A DNA stretch of 64,000 nucleotides from Helopsaltes ochotensis (GCA_013400155.1 VXBM01001644.1:35754-99753), one strand, 5' to 3'; positions 22,901-31,900 are shown, counted from the first letter of the stretch. Program-made: numbers and translations. The notes: generated by a model not told the origin, from the letters alone.

Positions 22901-25900
22901 TCCTCCTGGAGCCCAACACCCCAGCTGGAGAGGGCCCTGGGAGAGCCCAGAGGAGTGGGTATGAGGGAAAAGCCATGAGAGCCAAGTTTATGCAGTCTGC
23001 AGCAGGGAGAAGACACAATAGGAGACTCTAAATATAAAAAGCTGCTGCTACCTTCCTGCCCCACATGCTCTGCCTTCCCCAGTGTTCATCACCCATTCCA
23101 TCAGGCCCAAGTCACTGGAGAGGAGACATGTCCCCATCCATCACTGGGATGGGAGGGTGACTCCTGGGAATGTGGTGACTCCCCCCAGCCAGGCTCTGCA
23201 CCACAGATAATGTTATAATTTATTAAACATACTGTAACTGTAATAATAATGAAGGATTGAAGAAGAATTGGGAGGGAGAAAGAAGGAATATGGAATAAAT
23301 ATAAGAATACCAAATATGGAATAAATAAGGAAATACAGAATACTAAAAATAATAAAAGGGAACATGTCAGATATATTATGAACGTTCAATTATTTAATTA
23401 ATTTAATTTTAAATTGCTGTTCAGTTAGATGAGGGAAATGTTGCTGTTCAACAAGACACACTGTTTCACCCACCTCTCTCTTCTTCTTCACCTGGCGGTG
23501 GAAGTGCAACACAGGAGGGGTTCTGGACATAAAGAATGGCTGCTAATGAGATAGAGGAACTTTGCAGGAGGTCTTAGCTGCTGGGCAGGCCCCCAAGCTG
23601 CTCCCTCCATCCATGGTGACATTCTCCTGCCAGTATCAACATCCAAGGGCCTGCTCCCACAACTCACCATCATGCTCCCTTCAGGAAACACAACTTCCCG
23701 TCCCAAAGCCTGGGGTGGGATACAAGCTGTGCAGTGGGGATTGATCACAGGGGCTCTTCCCCCCTCCCAGCATGGACACTCACCCATCAGGTAGCTCTTC
23801 ACCTTCAGGTAGCCCACGGCCAGCCGGAGGATGGAGAGTTTATCCAGCCTGGAACGCACATCCTCGGGGAAGGGCAGCAGCCCCGTCAGCTTGTTCAGCT
23901 CCTGGTTCAGCCGGTCCCGGTGCTGCTTGGAGGGGTTGGACTTCACACCCTCAGTGGGGGGTGGTTTGGGACTGGAAGAAGCAGAGGAGATCAATCAAAC
24001 TGGGATGGTCCAACCAGCTCTTTCCAAACCCAGCACTGGCTTTGGTGCAGCCACAAGAATGAAATGGTTCAGATTTTTCCATACACAGCCTGCTCCTCTT
24101 AGAAATCACAGAATCACGGACCAGTTTGGGTTGGAAGAGACCTTAAAGCCCATCTTGTTCCATCCCCTGCCATGGGCAGGGACACCTTCCACTCTCCCAG
24201 GTTGCTCCAAACCCTGTCCAAACTGGCCTGGAACACATCCAGGGATGGGGCAGCCATGGGGCAGAATGAGATGAGCTTTAAGGTCCCTTCCAACCCAAAT
24301 CATTCTGGGATTCTATGACTTAAACTAAGGGGTATCTCATAGGGTGGTTTAGGGTGTTGCACTTTGAAAAGGCTCTCTCTTTAAAAAAAAAGTTGACATA
24401 AAAAGTTTTGTTTTCTTCCAATATTCTCATTTCTGATCCTTTCAGATGGGCATTTCTAAATTAAAACAGCATTTGATGCCAAACTTAGGCCCTGGGGGCA
24501 ACCCTCAGCCTGCAGAAGGAACAGTGTCCAGGAGAGCAGCCTGAAGCCTACACGAGGCCCCATCTCCGTGAGCTGCAGTTATTTCACTCACCCCAGTCAA
24601 AATCCCAGCACAGCAGTAAGAGCTCAGTTAATAAGTTTAAAGAGATTTGGATGTCACCCTGTGTCCTTCATCTTTTAATGCCAATCTGAATTTTGTAGCT
24701 CGAAGATAAACCCTTCAGTCCGCCCCAGCTCTGTATCTCACTCGGCTGCATCCCCTAACATGCATCTCGTTTGGTTTGATGTAATTTGTCTAACCACAAA
24801 CTCCCTCTCTGCAGGAATCCTTGCTTCAGGATAACAGGATCTGCTAGTATTTAGCAGCAATTTAAGCTCTCTCCTCTACCACCACTCTCCAATTTCATTT
24901 GGCAGGGCTGCTCACATGTGTGACACAAGAGGAAATGAGCATTAAATGAAATGCACTGAGGTGCCCGTTGAATTTGCAGCTTAGAGAGAGATTGAGGGGT
25001 CTTCTAAGGCTGAATGGAAAATTGCAGCATTTCCTCAGGAAACTTCAAGCCTGCTGGGTTGTAAGAGTAGCATCAGGAGGGATATCCCCTCTCTCAGGGA
25101 GGCTGGCACAACTCAGCTTCAAAGTAGTCCATACAGTCCGGGTAAAACACGCTGGCTTTTACAAAGCTTAAACACTTTTGAAATTACAGTCAGAAAAGCA
25201 GGAAGGAGAAAAATTAAAATAGCTTTTCTTTGATTAAAAAAAAAAGGGGGGGGGGTGAAGAAAATTCATCTGAGATTCCTCAGATATGCTTTAAAGTCTT
25301 CTGGTGACTCACCATCCAAATCCAGCCCCAAACAGACAGAAGAGAAAATGAGACTGGAGATGAGCATAGCAGTGAGTTAAACACTGAGGTATAACAGAAT
25401 TGCGGGGACAGCCTGGCCAAACCCTGAAAATTCTCTGTCTGAGGCACACAGGGTGACACAGCCAGCAGCAAGTCACCCCAAGGCCCAAGGAGGACAGCCC
25501 AGCATCTCTGTTCCTGCACGTCCCAGCTGCAGCACACAGGGTTCTCCGTGGCCAGCCTTGAGAGGGGGGATGCCAGTGAGGAAAATGCCTCATAGAAACA
25601 GTGAAGCTTGCTCTAGACATTTAAAACCTGTTTAAATTCCCTTCCCTTTGGCCCAGTGGTTAGGAAGCACACTGTGCCATGGGGTTCACGGTGAAGCTGG
25701 TGGCCCCTGTGCCAAGGGAAAGCTCAGCTCACAGCGGGGCAATGGCTGTGTTGCCGCTGGGGTTTGTTTATCCCCAGCTGCTCTTTGAACAGGAACCCAG
25801 TAGGAAGTGTATCTCTTCTGCAAGCTAGCAAATACCAAGGGAGACTATTCCCAACAGTGGAATTTGCCTGAGCTGATCTATTGTCTCCTAATTATTATTA

Positions 25901-27003
25901 ATAGTTTTTTTTAGTAAATAAAAACCCCTGAGCAAACTGCAAAGGGGCTGGAGAAGCCCCTCAGCCCATCATTCCTGCTCCCTCCAGCTGGCTGCACTTC
26001 CCACTGCCACCAGACCTGCTCTGCCTGGCCTCTCCAAGCAGGATCCCACTCCAAGGTCTGACCCATTGCAGAGAAAAAGAATCTCTTCCCATTTCCGAGG
26101 CCGACCTTGCAGAACCAGGGAACAAGGGCCTTTCTGCTCCAAAGAGATACTTCTCCCACACCCTGAGACACACAAATCCAGCACAAACCCTCAGGGTGGT
26201 ATGCCAGAGGCCTGGAATCACCACTCCGAGGTGAACAGAAGACAGGTTTGTAGCAAAACAAGTATCCTTCGTGTATCCTTGTACAACAAGACTCCCAAAT
26301 TAATGTCCAAGAGGAAGAGAGGCTCGGGGTCACCTCTCCACAGGTTTAAAGTGTTGATGCTCCCTCCTTCATCCCGGGCTTGGACTCAGCCCATCCATGT
26401 CCTCCCCCATAGTCTCCCATAAATATATATCCACCTTTAGTTCCTATACACCTGGAAAAGCTGAGGTTAAACAGGCTGGTGGGACTTGGGAGCTGGGGAA
26501 GGCATGAAGAAGGCAGGAAGCACCGGGGACACACCGAGGAGGTGTCATGCAACAGCTACTGAGCAGCATGGTAAGTAATAACTAAGGAATCGAGATGTTT
26601 TGGTAATTACTAATTGCTGCATGTTTGATTTAGGTGGGCACCAAAACACAGCCCAGCCCACAAATCACTGCTCAGCAGCTCAAACTCTCTGGCGAGCTTC
26701 CTCACCGTCATGCAGGAAAAGCATCTTTGGGGTTTCTGTTCTCCCACCAGCGTGCCAGAGCCAACACAGCGTTAGCTCCAATTAACCCTGATTAAAACCG
26801 AGTAACCCAAGCATGCCGCTCCCTTTTGTTCCCCCAGCGCTCGCACCAGAGCGGCTCCAGGCACTTCCCCAGAACCAGCTGGGCTCCCGCTGTCTGCATT
26901 TCGGTCGCCCTGCCCGGTCCCACGCACGGGCGTGACCGGGGGAGCCCCCTCGCTGCACCCACCTCTTGGGCACCGGCTTCTTCCTCTTCCTGCCGGCGTA
27001 CAT
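9848..27003 (-). CDS. AHR-like: AHR-B: aryl hydrocarbon receptor paralogue, exons 1-10, with a frameshift in exon 7
   Basis: bHLH-PAS receptor of the AHR family. Ten exons fit the AHR splice pattern: 27003-26963, 23971-23784, 16300-16185, 13214-13125, 12872-12773, 12664-12522, 12383-12194, 11878-11769, 11492-11351, 10970-9848. Order: basic motif MYAGRKRKKPVPK, bHLH (residues ~26-77), PAS-A (exons 4-6, with SLNGFVIAVTGDGYIFY and SVYELIHADDR), PAS-B (exons 7-9, with VALFAIAT, GKIVLGYTEVELC, FVHAADM, KTGESG), then a ~370-residue acidic tail with SLLGAMMKQDASIY. Total coding length is 2243 nt, one short of a multiple of three. The break is inside exon 7, where the conserved reading passes from one frame to another. 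Corrected length would be ~747 residues, shorter than human AHR (848), without an obvious Q-rich domain. It could be a decaying gene or carry a sequence error. A further 3' exon is possible. Confidence 0.87.
11351..11492 (-). CDS. AHR-like: AHR-B exon 9 (PAS-B end, PAC)
   Basis: Encodes MKTGESGLTVLRLLTKMGGW, then VWVQANARLVYKGDRPDCII and ARQQALS. 142 nt. The acceptor is CTGCCCCAG and the donor is CTGTC|GTGAGT. The position equivalent to mouse Ala375, human Val381 and chicken Ser380 is alanine (codon 11370-11368). Confidence 0.93.
11769..11878 (-). CDS. AHR-like: AHR-B exon 8 (PAS-B)
   Basis: Encodes GKIVLGYTEVELCRRGSGYK then FVHAADMMHCAEHHVR, very close to human GRIVLGYTEAELCTRGSGYQFIHAADM. 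110 nt. The acceptor is TGTTTCCAG and the donor is AGAA|GTGAGT. The pocket position that is Ile324 in chicken AHR1 is valine here (codon 11814-11812). Confidence 0.93.
12194..12383 (-). CDS. AHR-like: AHR-B exon 7 (PAS-B start), frameshifted
   Basis: The first part reads ALNFRGRLKFLLGQQKSAAD in the frame set by exon 6 (human AMNFQGKLKYLHGQ). The last part reads PVALFAIATLLQPVSILELR and then TKMLIFQTKHKLDFTPMACDSR in a different frame, the one that joins exon 8. The exon is 190 nt, where two more than a multiple of three is required. No alternative AG restores phase at the acceptor. The shift lies roughly at 12310-12345. Left alone, the upstream frame ends at a stop just before 12246. Confidence 0.87.
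12522..12664 (-). CDS. AHR-like: AHR-B exon 6 (PAS-A end)
   Basis: 143 nt. Encodes a variable proline/glutamine-rich stretch, then SFMERSFTCRFRCLLDNCSG and FL, matching human MERCFICRLRCLLDNSSGFL. The acceptor is TTTTCCAG before 12664 and the donor is TTG|GTAATG. Confidence 0.9.
12773..12872 (-). CDS. AHR-like: AHR-B exon 5 (PAS-A)
   Basis: Encodes SDLIYQSVYELIHADDRVTF then RRQLHRTPLHAAD, matching the human segment SDVIHQSVYELIHTEDR. 100 nt, leaving in phase 1. The acceptor is TCATTCCAG and the donor is ACA|GTGAGT. Confidence 0.92.
13125..13214 (-). CDS. AHR-like: AHR-B exon 4 (PAS-A start)
   Basis: 90 nt, 30 codons, phase 0 at both ends, exactly the length of the human exon. It encodes SLNGFVIAVTGDGYIFYISP, then TVQDYLGFHQ. 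The acceptor is TGGTTTCAG and the donor is CAG|GTGAGC. Confidence 0.92.
13570..13635 (+). mobile_element. CR1 3'-tail fragment
   Basis: GGACATGATGATCCTTGTGC, then a TTTCAGCTCTGGATATTCTATGAT-like end. This is the sense CR1 terminus, ending in the family's ATTCTRTG-type 3' repeat. It lies in AHR-B intron 3. Confidence 0.6.
14452..14686 (+). mobile_element. CR1 3'-end fragment
   Basis: A ~235-bp sense CR1 end, with GAAGGAATCCTTCCCTGTGA, AAGGTGTCCCTGCCCATGGC and the terminus TTCTGGGATTCTGTG. It lies in AHR-B intron 3, antisense to that gene. Confidence 0.85.
15256..15917 (+). mobile_element. ERVL-type solo LTR with target-site duplication
   Basis: 662 bp starting TGTCTTAGG and ending CCAGGACA. 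It is flanked by perfect 5-bp GTTGG repeats (15251-15255 and 15918-15922), the duplication size of ERVL elements. It lies in intron 3 of AHR-B, antisense to the gene. I associate the family with songbird genomes; that is recollection, not a search. Confidence 0.82.
16185..16300 (-). CDS. AHR-like: AHR-B exon 3 (bHLH to PAS-A linker)
   Basis: This exon is weakly conserved and was found by its end, LFPEGELLLQ, which matches LQEGEFLLQ of human AHR at the same splice site. The acceptor is CACTTGCAG before 16300 and the donor CAG|GTATTG is at 16184. Its 116 nt join exon 2 (phase 1) and exon 4 (phase 0) without a break, which supports the call. Confidence 0.78.
19416..19513 (+). mobile_element. CR1 3'-tail fragment
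   Basis: GGTTGGACTTGATGATCACA, then GAGGTCTTTTTCAAGCTTAA and the end ATTCCATAATTCTATGAA. This is the sense end of an older CR1 subfamily, in AHR-B intron 2. Confidence 0.7.
20872..21096 (+). mobile_element. CR1 3'-end fragment
   Basis: A sense CR1 end from GTTAGGTTGGATGTTGGGAA to CTGGGACTCTGTGAT. It lies in AHR-B intron 2. Confidence 0.85.
23784..23971 (-). CDS. AHR-like: AHR-B exon 2 (bHLH)
   Basis: The acceptor TTCTTCCAG comes just before 23971 and the donor G|GTGAGT is at 23783. The exon is 188 nt. It encodes PKPPPTEGVKSNPSKQHRDR, then helix 1 LNQELNKL, loop GLLPFPEDV, helix 2 LDKLSILRLAVGYLKVKSYL. PKPPPTEGVKSNPSK matches the linker of vertebrate AHRs closely. The usual arginine after SK (human Arg38) is glutamine here. 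Confidence 0.9.
23972..26962. other. AHR-B intron 1
   Basis: 3 kb with the paired CR1 tails at 24105-24320. Nothing else is recognisable. Confidence 0.55.
24105..24320. mobile_element. Two CR1 tails joined in opposite orientation
   Basis: Antisense CR1 (AATCACAGAATCACGGACCA, CATGGGCAGGGACACCTTCC) from 24105 to ~24260. It is followed directly by a sense terminus GATGAGCTTTAAGGTCCCTT to ATTCTGGGATTCTATGAC at ~24318. The outer ends are therefore complementary and form an inverted repeat, in AHR-B intron 1. Confidence 0.75.
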
Positions 27004-27130
27004 CCCCGGGCAGCAGCAGCGCCCACCGCAGCGGCGGCACCGCGCCCGGGGCGGGGCTCCGGCCCACAGGGCCACCGGCACAGGCCACGCCCCGGCCACG
27101 CCCTTGGGTGGCCACCACGCCCGGGGGACG
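26830..27130 (-). promoter_or_regulatory. CpG-rich 5' region of AHR-B
   Basis: GC-rich block around AHR-B exon 1, with several CCACGCCC boxes (27085-27125; GGGCGTGG on the gene's strand) just upstream of the ATG. The boxes are Sp1/KLF-like and also contain the GCGTG core seen in AHR response elements, but without the full element around it. Confidence 0.5.
26963..27003 (-). CDS. AHR-like: AHR-B exon 1 (coding part)
   Basis: ATG is at 27003-27001 and the donor is AG|GTGGGT at 26962. The coding part is 41 nt encoding MYAGRKRKKPVPK plus two bases that complete serine with exon 2. The frame is open upstream of the ATG, but this methionine is the one shared with AHR-A and known AHR proteins. Confidence 0.85.
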
Positions 27131-27590
27131 CTGGCCGCGATCCCGGGACACCAAATCCTGGGAAACACCATCTCCGTGGGACACCCTCCAGAGGGGATAC
27201 TAAATCCTGGGAAAGATTGTGCCCATGGAGCACTGTCCCCAGGTGACACCCTAGTCCTGGGAACACTGAGCCCCGAGGGTCACCCTGAGAAGGGGACACC
27301 AAATCCTAGGCAACACCATGCACCTAGGCCACAGTCCTCAGGGGACACCAAAACACCGTGTCCACAAGCCGCTCTTCCTAGGGGCCACCAAATTCTCAAG
27401 GGGGAACCAAATCCTGCAAAACACCATGATTGTAGACCTCCATCCTACATACAAGTGATACTGGGAAATTTATCGTGGGCCACCATCCTCTGGGAACTTT
27501 GGATTGTGGGAAACGCCGTGTCTGAGGGCCATTGTCTACGGGGGACACAGAATCCTGGCAAACACCATGTCCATGGGCCACCATTCCAGA
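27130..27590. repeat. Imperfect minisatellite, ~50-bp period
   Basis: Units resembling GGGACACCAAATCCTGGGAA followed by ACACCAT and a GGGCCAC stretch, at about 27145, 27195, 27245, 27297, 27343, 27383, 27403, 27500 and 27545. It lies immediately upstream of AHR-B exon 1, between the divergent start sites. Confidence 0.7.
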
Positions 27591-27714
27591 GCCTGACATC
27601 CTCGCTGGTGCCCCTTCAGGAAAAGCCAGCCTGTTCCCTCTCACTTTGCCTTCTCCTGAGTTAACGCTGCCCAAAGCTTTTTCTCTTCCCCCAAAAACCA
27701 GCTCCAGCTGCTGT

Positions 27715-27810
27715 GGTGAGGCCCTGGCACAGGCTGGCCAGGGAAGCTACAGCTGTCCCATTCCCGGAAGGGCTCAAGGCCAGGTTGGACAGGGCTTGGA
27801 GCATCCAACG
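27715..27810 (+). mobile_element. CR1 fragment (not reaching the 3' terminus)
   Basis: GAGGCCCTGGCACAGGCTGG, then CAAGGCCAGGTTGGACAGGG and CTTGGAGCATCC. This is sense CR1 sequence that stops before the usual end. It lies between AHR-B and NDUFA10. Confidence 0.7.
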
Positions 27811-28244
27811 GGTCTGTTTGCAGACAGAGCTGTTAAGGAAACCCCGACACATCCTTTGTGGGTTGTTTGGTTGGGTTTTTCAAGCTGTTTGCAAATTCCA
27901 GGGATAAATCCCTGAAATGCAACTTGATTACTTCTTGCCAGGGGGCAAAGCAGAAGCCGCTAATGGTGTCATAAATGTGCTAGGTCAGCAGAGCTGATGT
28001 CACTTTGATGGGAAACGTGTAAAACGTTTGGCTATGACCTTCCCAGGCCCAGTAATTTAACAGTGTTTTTAAAATAAGGGTTAGGGTTACTGCACGTGTT
28101 CCAAGCCTAAAAGCTGGGAGATGTTGGTCATGCACGTGAAGCAGGGTGCAGAGGGAATTGGGACAACTCGATGTGCAGGTATTGGAAAGAGACGTATTCC
28201 AGGCTCCCTCCTGCGGGGACCTGCCAGCAGACATAGTGCAGGTA

Positions 28245-28640
28245 TTCTGTCTGTCCCTTATCCCGCCTGCTCCCTAAGCGAGCTCTCCCTTATCCCGCCT
28301 GCTCCCTAACCAGGCTGTTCGTTGTCCTGCTTGCTCCGGTCCCACCTGTTCCCTATCCCGCCCACTCCCTAACCCGGCTGTTGCCTATTTCCCCCTGTTC
28401 CCGGCTCCCCTGCTGCCCATTTTACCTGTTCCCTAACCCAGCTGTCCCTTATCCCGCCCGTTCCCTATCCCATTGCTCCCTAAACTCGGTTGTCCCCTAT
28501 TCTAGACCCGCCTAGTCCCTATTCCTAACCAGACTGTTCCCTGTCTCACCTGATGCCTGTTCCTTAACCAGGCTGTTCTCTGTGCCCCCGAGTCCCTAAC
28601 CCGGGCCGTTCCCTATCCCGGTGGGTCCCGGTTCCCCCGC
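28245..28640. repeat. Imperfect minisatellite in the NDUFA10 upstream region
   Basis: Pyrimidine-rich units based on CCCTATCCCGCCTGCTCCCT and AACC(A/C)GGCTGTTC, with a period of ~25-45 bp and at least ten diverged copies. The array ends ~170 bp before the NDUFA10 start codon. Confidence 0.7.
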
Positions 28641-28810
28641 TGCCCGTCCCTGTCCCCGTCCCCACTCCCACTGGAGCCCACACGGGCCGTGGGCGTGGCC
28701 TTCTATGGGGGCGTGTCTGGGGGCGTGGCACCCGCGCCTTCATCACCGGGGCACCGCCGCTCCCACGTGACGTTATCACCGTGCGCCGCTGCCCTCCGTC
28801 CGGGTCCGCC
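28620..28810 (+). promoter_or_regulatory. NDUFA10 GC-rich promoter
   Basis: A CpG-rich block directly before the start codon. It holds three GGGCGTG boxes (28690-28730, Sp1/KLF type) and an E-box CACGTG (28764-28769) overlapping a CRE-like TGACGTTA (28768-28775), about 40 bp before the ATG. There is no TATA box, as usual for housekeeping respiratory genes. Factor binding is inferred from motif only. Confidence 0.6.
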
Positions 28811-28912
28811 ATGTCCTTGTGGGTGTCCCGGCTCGGCCGGGCCGCGGCCGCCCAGGGCCGGCGGGGGAGATCTGGGCCGGGAAGCGCCGCTCTGGGCTCC
28901 GTCCTGCCGGGG
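28811..28912 (+). CDS. NDUFA10: NDUFA10 exon 1 (presequence)
   Basis: ATG in the context gtccgccATGtcc. Encodes 34 residues, MSLWVSRLGRAAAAQGRRGR onward, rich in Arg and Ala without acidic residues, typical of mitochondrial import signals. The donor is GGG|GTGAGC. It ends in phase 0 and joins exon 2 in frame. Confidence 0.85.
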
Positions 28913-31900
28913 GTGAGCGGGGAGGGCTGGGCGGGGCTCCGTCCTGGGCTCCGTCCTGCTGGGGGTGGGTGAGCAGAGACGACCAGAGGCCGGGGGTGCC
29001 TCTCCCCAGGGCGGGATTGTCCCTTGGGAAGGGACATTCCCAACTCGGAGCTGGGAGAGGCGGTGAAATGCGAGGCGGACTGGAGCAAATACCTGAGAAT
29101 GGAGCGCGGTGACCTTCAGTTGCTGCTGTGGTCAGTGATGCTGTGAGGAAAGGAGTGCTAGATAGAAATGAACGCCCTTGTGTGTAAAGGAGGTTACTAT
29201 ACAGCCCAGGATGAGGTTTGTGCAGTGTTTATCGGGTTCTGTGGGAGGCTCTGAGCAGGGCTGAGAAAGGCCATGCCTTCAGCCCCCCAGCCTAGAGGGA
29301 GTCCCTCTTGCCACCTTTCAGGAATCGTGGAATAGTTAAGGTTGGAAAAGACATCCGAGGTTACCAAGTCCAAACTCTTGCCCACTAAGCCGTGTTGAAA
29401 TGAAGCTGTAACTCTCCTGAGCGTGGATATAGTGTTATTACATGCCGAACAACAACAAACAAAATGCAAGCAAAAGTCTAATGTGGGATCTCTCTTGGGA
29501 ACTCTGGGTGTGTTGTGTGTCTGACCTTCAGACTGAAAATTGTTTCATGCTTTCTGTCTTCTTGGCCTTTAATTTCATGAGCAACTAACAACTTCCCCCC
29601 CCCCCCGCCGCTTCAATTGCTAAGCTGAAATGACTCTGCTAAGGTTGCTGAATAAAAACTTCTTGCGTCAGATGCATTGGAGTGTGTCCTGTGTGTGTGT
29701 CTGAAAAAGCTGCATTTCCAGCTGAAAAACCCTTCCAAATCTGCTGATTTCCGTGTGTTTTTGTCCAGGCAAGAATCCACACCAGCCCTGAGCAGAGCCT
29801 GCAGTATGGATGGCTGGCCTATATGTTGGGAGAAAGGGCCAGCAAGAAGTTCACAGAGCACAGCAAAGTCTTCACAGTAGAGGGGAATCTGTCTTCTGGG
29901 AAAGGCAAGCTGGCCCAGAAAATAGCAGAAAAACTGGGTATGTCTCACTCAGGTGTTTCTCTGAAAGCTGACGGAGTTTAATCGTGCCTCTTGTGCAGGG
30001 GAAGTTCACCAGAGCAGCAGCCCAGGATTGGGAAATGCTGGAGGGAGTGGGGAGGGTTTGTGGATGATGTTGGTGAGATTCAGCACGGGGGTGTGTTTCA
30101 GGTCTGTGGGATTTGTTGTGAGGGAAGCTTCAGTTCTAATGGAATCGGTGTGCTCCCAGAGAGCTTGGATTTTCTACATGGCTGTGCTTGGAACAGCTCA
30201 GCTCTCCCTGGGCAGTGGCAGTGCTCAGAATTTGGGTTTATTGCCGTCTGCTGTGATGGACAGAGGGGTTGGGGCTGTCTGGGAGCTGTTCAAGGAACAG
30301 CTGTGTGTTCAGTAGCTGAAGAGGGGTTTGCTGCAAAATTACACAGCTTATTTCTGCTATGGGTTTCTTCTCCTTGTCAGGAATGAAGTACTTCCCCGAG
30401 GCAGACATCCACTACCAGGACAGGATCTCAGGGGATGGGAAGCTGCTGCCTGAGAAATTCAATGGTTTCTGTAACCTGGAGAAGTTCTACACAGACCCCA
30501 AGTCTCCCGATGGGCACTCATACCGCCTGCAGTCCTGGATCTTTGGGAACCGTGTCCTGCAGTACGCCGATGCCTTGGAGCACCTGCTCAGCACAGGTTG
30601 GTGAATCATGGAATGGTTTGGGCTGGAGGGGAACTTGCAGCCCCTTTTATTCCAACGTGGAGCCTGTTCTCTCTTGCAGGTCAGGGTGTGGTGCTGGAGC
30701 GCTCTCCCTACAGCGACTTTGTGTTCCTGGATGCCATGTTAAAGCAGGGATATGTCCACAAGAGATGTGAGTTCCTGCCAGCAAAGGGAAGCTGTTTTGC
30801 CATAATCTCTCAGAATACTGGTAGTTTACTTTACTTTAAAAAAAAACCAAAAAATTTGTGCTTGGAAGGAGGGATTCCTTTAAATATTCAGTGCTCATAG
30901 GTTGCTGGGTAGAGCCAGTCTGGTCTTAGTGGCAATGAGAGGACAAAAGATAAAAGGCACATTTCATATGTAAGGAAAAACCCTTTTTCCCTGTGAAGGA
31001 AATCAAACCCTGGGGCAAATCACCTTGGATCTCCCCCCCCTGGAGATACTTATGCTGTGGGTGGACTTCTCAGCAGAGTAGTTGAACCAGGTGATTTGGG
31101 GATGTTCATCCCAACCTGAGTGATTTGGTTTGGGGTTATGGGTGCTGAGCTCCTGAGCTGTTGCTGCCTGTCCCTAGTAAATCTGTTCTTTTGGCTGCTC
31201 CTGAGGTGGAGATATCTGTTTTATTGACTGCCTCCTGTTTTTGCTGTTGGATTTAAGAGGTGTGTGTTTGTTTTTTACCACCTGCTGTAAGTTGCTGCAT
31301 GACTTTGAGAGCTGGTTATAATTACCCGTGTCTTCCTGCTCTGCATTGCTGAGGCAGCAAAACCCAGCAGCTCACAATTTAATACAAAATTCCAAATTGG
31401 GTTGTACTGGAATCCTTGGGGAACAAACATCTTGATTAAAGCCACTGCTGCTTACTGTCTCCAAATGGTGGGGGGAAAGCTGAGATTCCTCTAAACCTGA
31501 GTCAGGAATAAAGTCCCTCTTTGATATAACTGGGTTCAGATTCTTAGATATCAGTGCATGGAACTTCTCTGGAGATAGTTTATTCTGTAAACTTCCTGAA
31601 TTCTGTTTGAGGAGAAGGCTACCCTAAACTTGCTCTATGAGTCCAGAAGAAGAGACCGCAAATACAGAGGCGGGGAATGTGATTTATTTGTGTTTTACAC
31701 AGGCCTTGATCACTACAAAGAGGTCAAGGAGATCAGCATTTCTGAGTTGCTGCCACCTCACTTGGTCATTTATGTAGATATGCCTGTCCCAGAGGTGCAG
31801 AAGAAGATTCAAGAGAAAGGCAAGGTAATTTGATCTCTGATTGTTGCCTATTCATCTCTTATCTTTGTTATTACTTGTTTCTCACAAGTGCTGCCTGCTA

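Larger units (their letters stand above)
16301..23783. other. AHR-B intron 2
   Basis: 7.5 kb with CR1 tails at 19416 and 20872 and an AT-rich stretch at 23210-23400. Otherwise no repeats or coding blocks that I recognise. Confidence 0.55.

Noticed and set aside
26782..27302. Long minus-strand frames around AHR-B exon 1
   Set aside because: These are products of the minisatellite and CpG-rich sequence. Only the 13 codons after the MYAG methionine are conserved.
28074..28092. Telomere-like GGGTTAGGGTTA
   Set aside because: Only two units; too short to call an interstitial telomere repeat.
28690..28730. GCGTG cores as AHR response elements in the NDUFA10 promoter
   Set aside because: The flanking bases do not fit the full response element; Sp1/KLF boxes explain them better.
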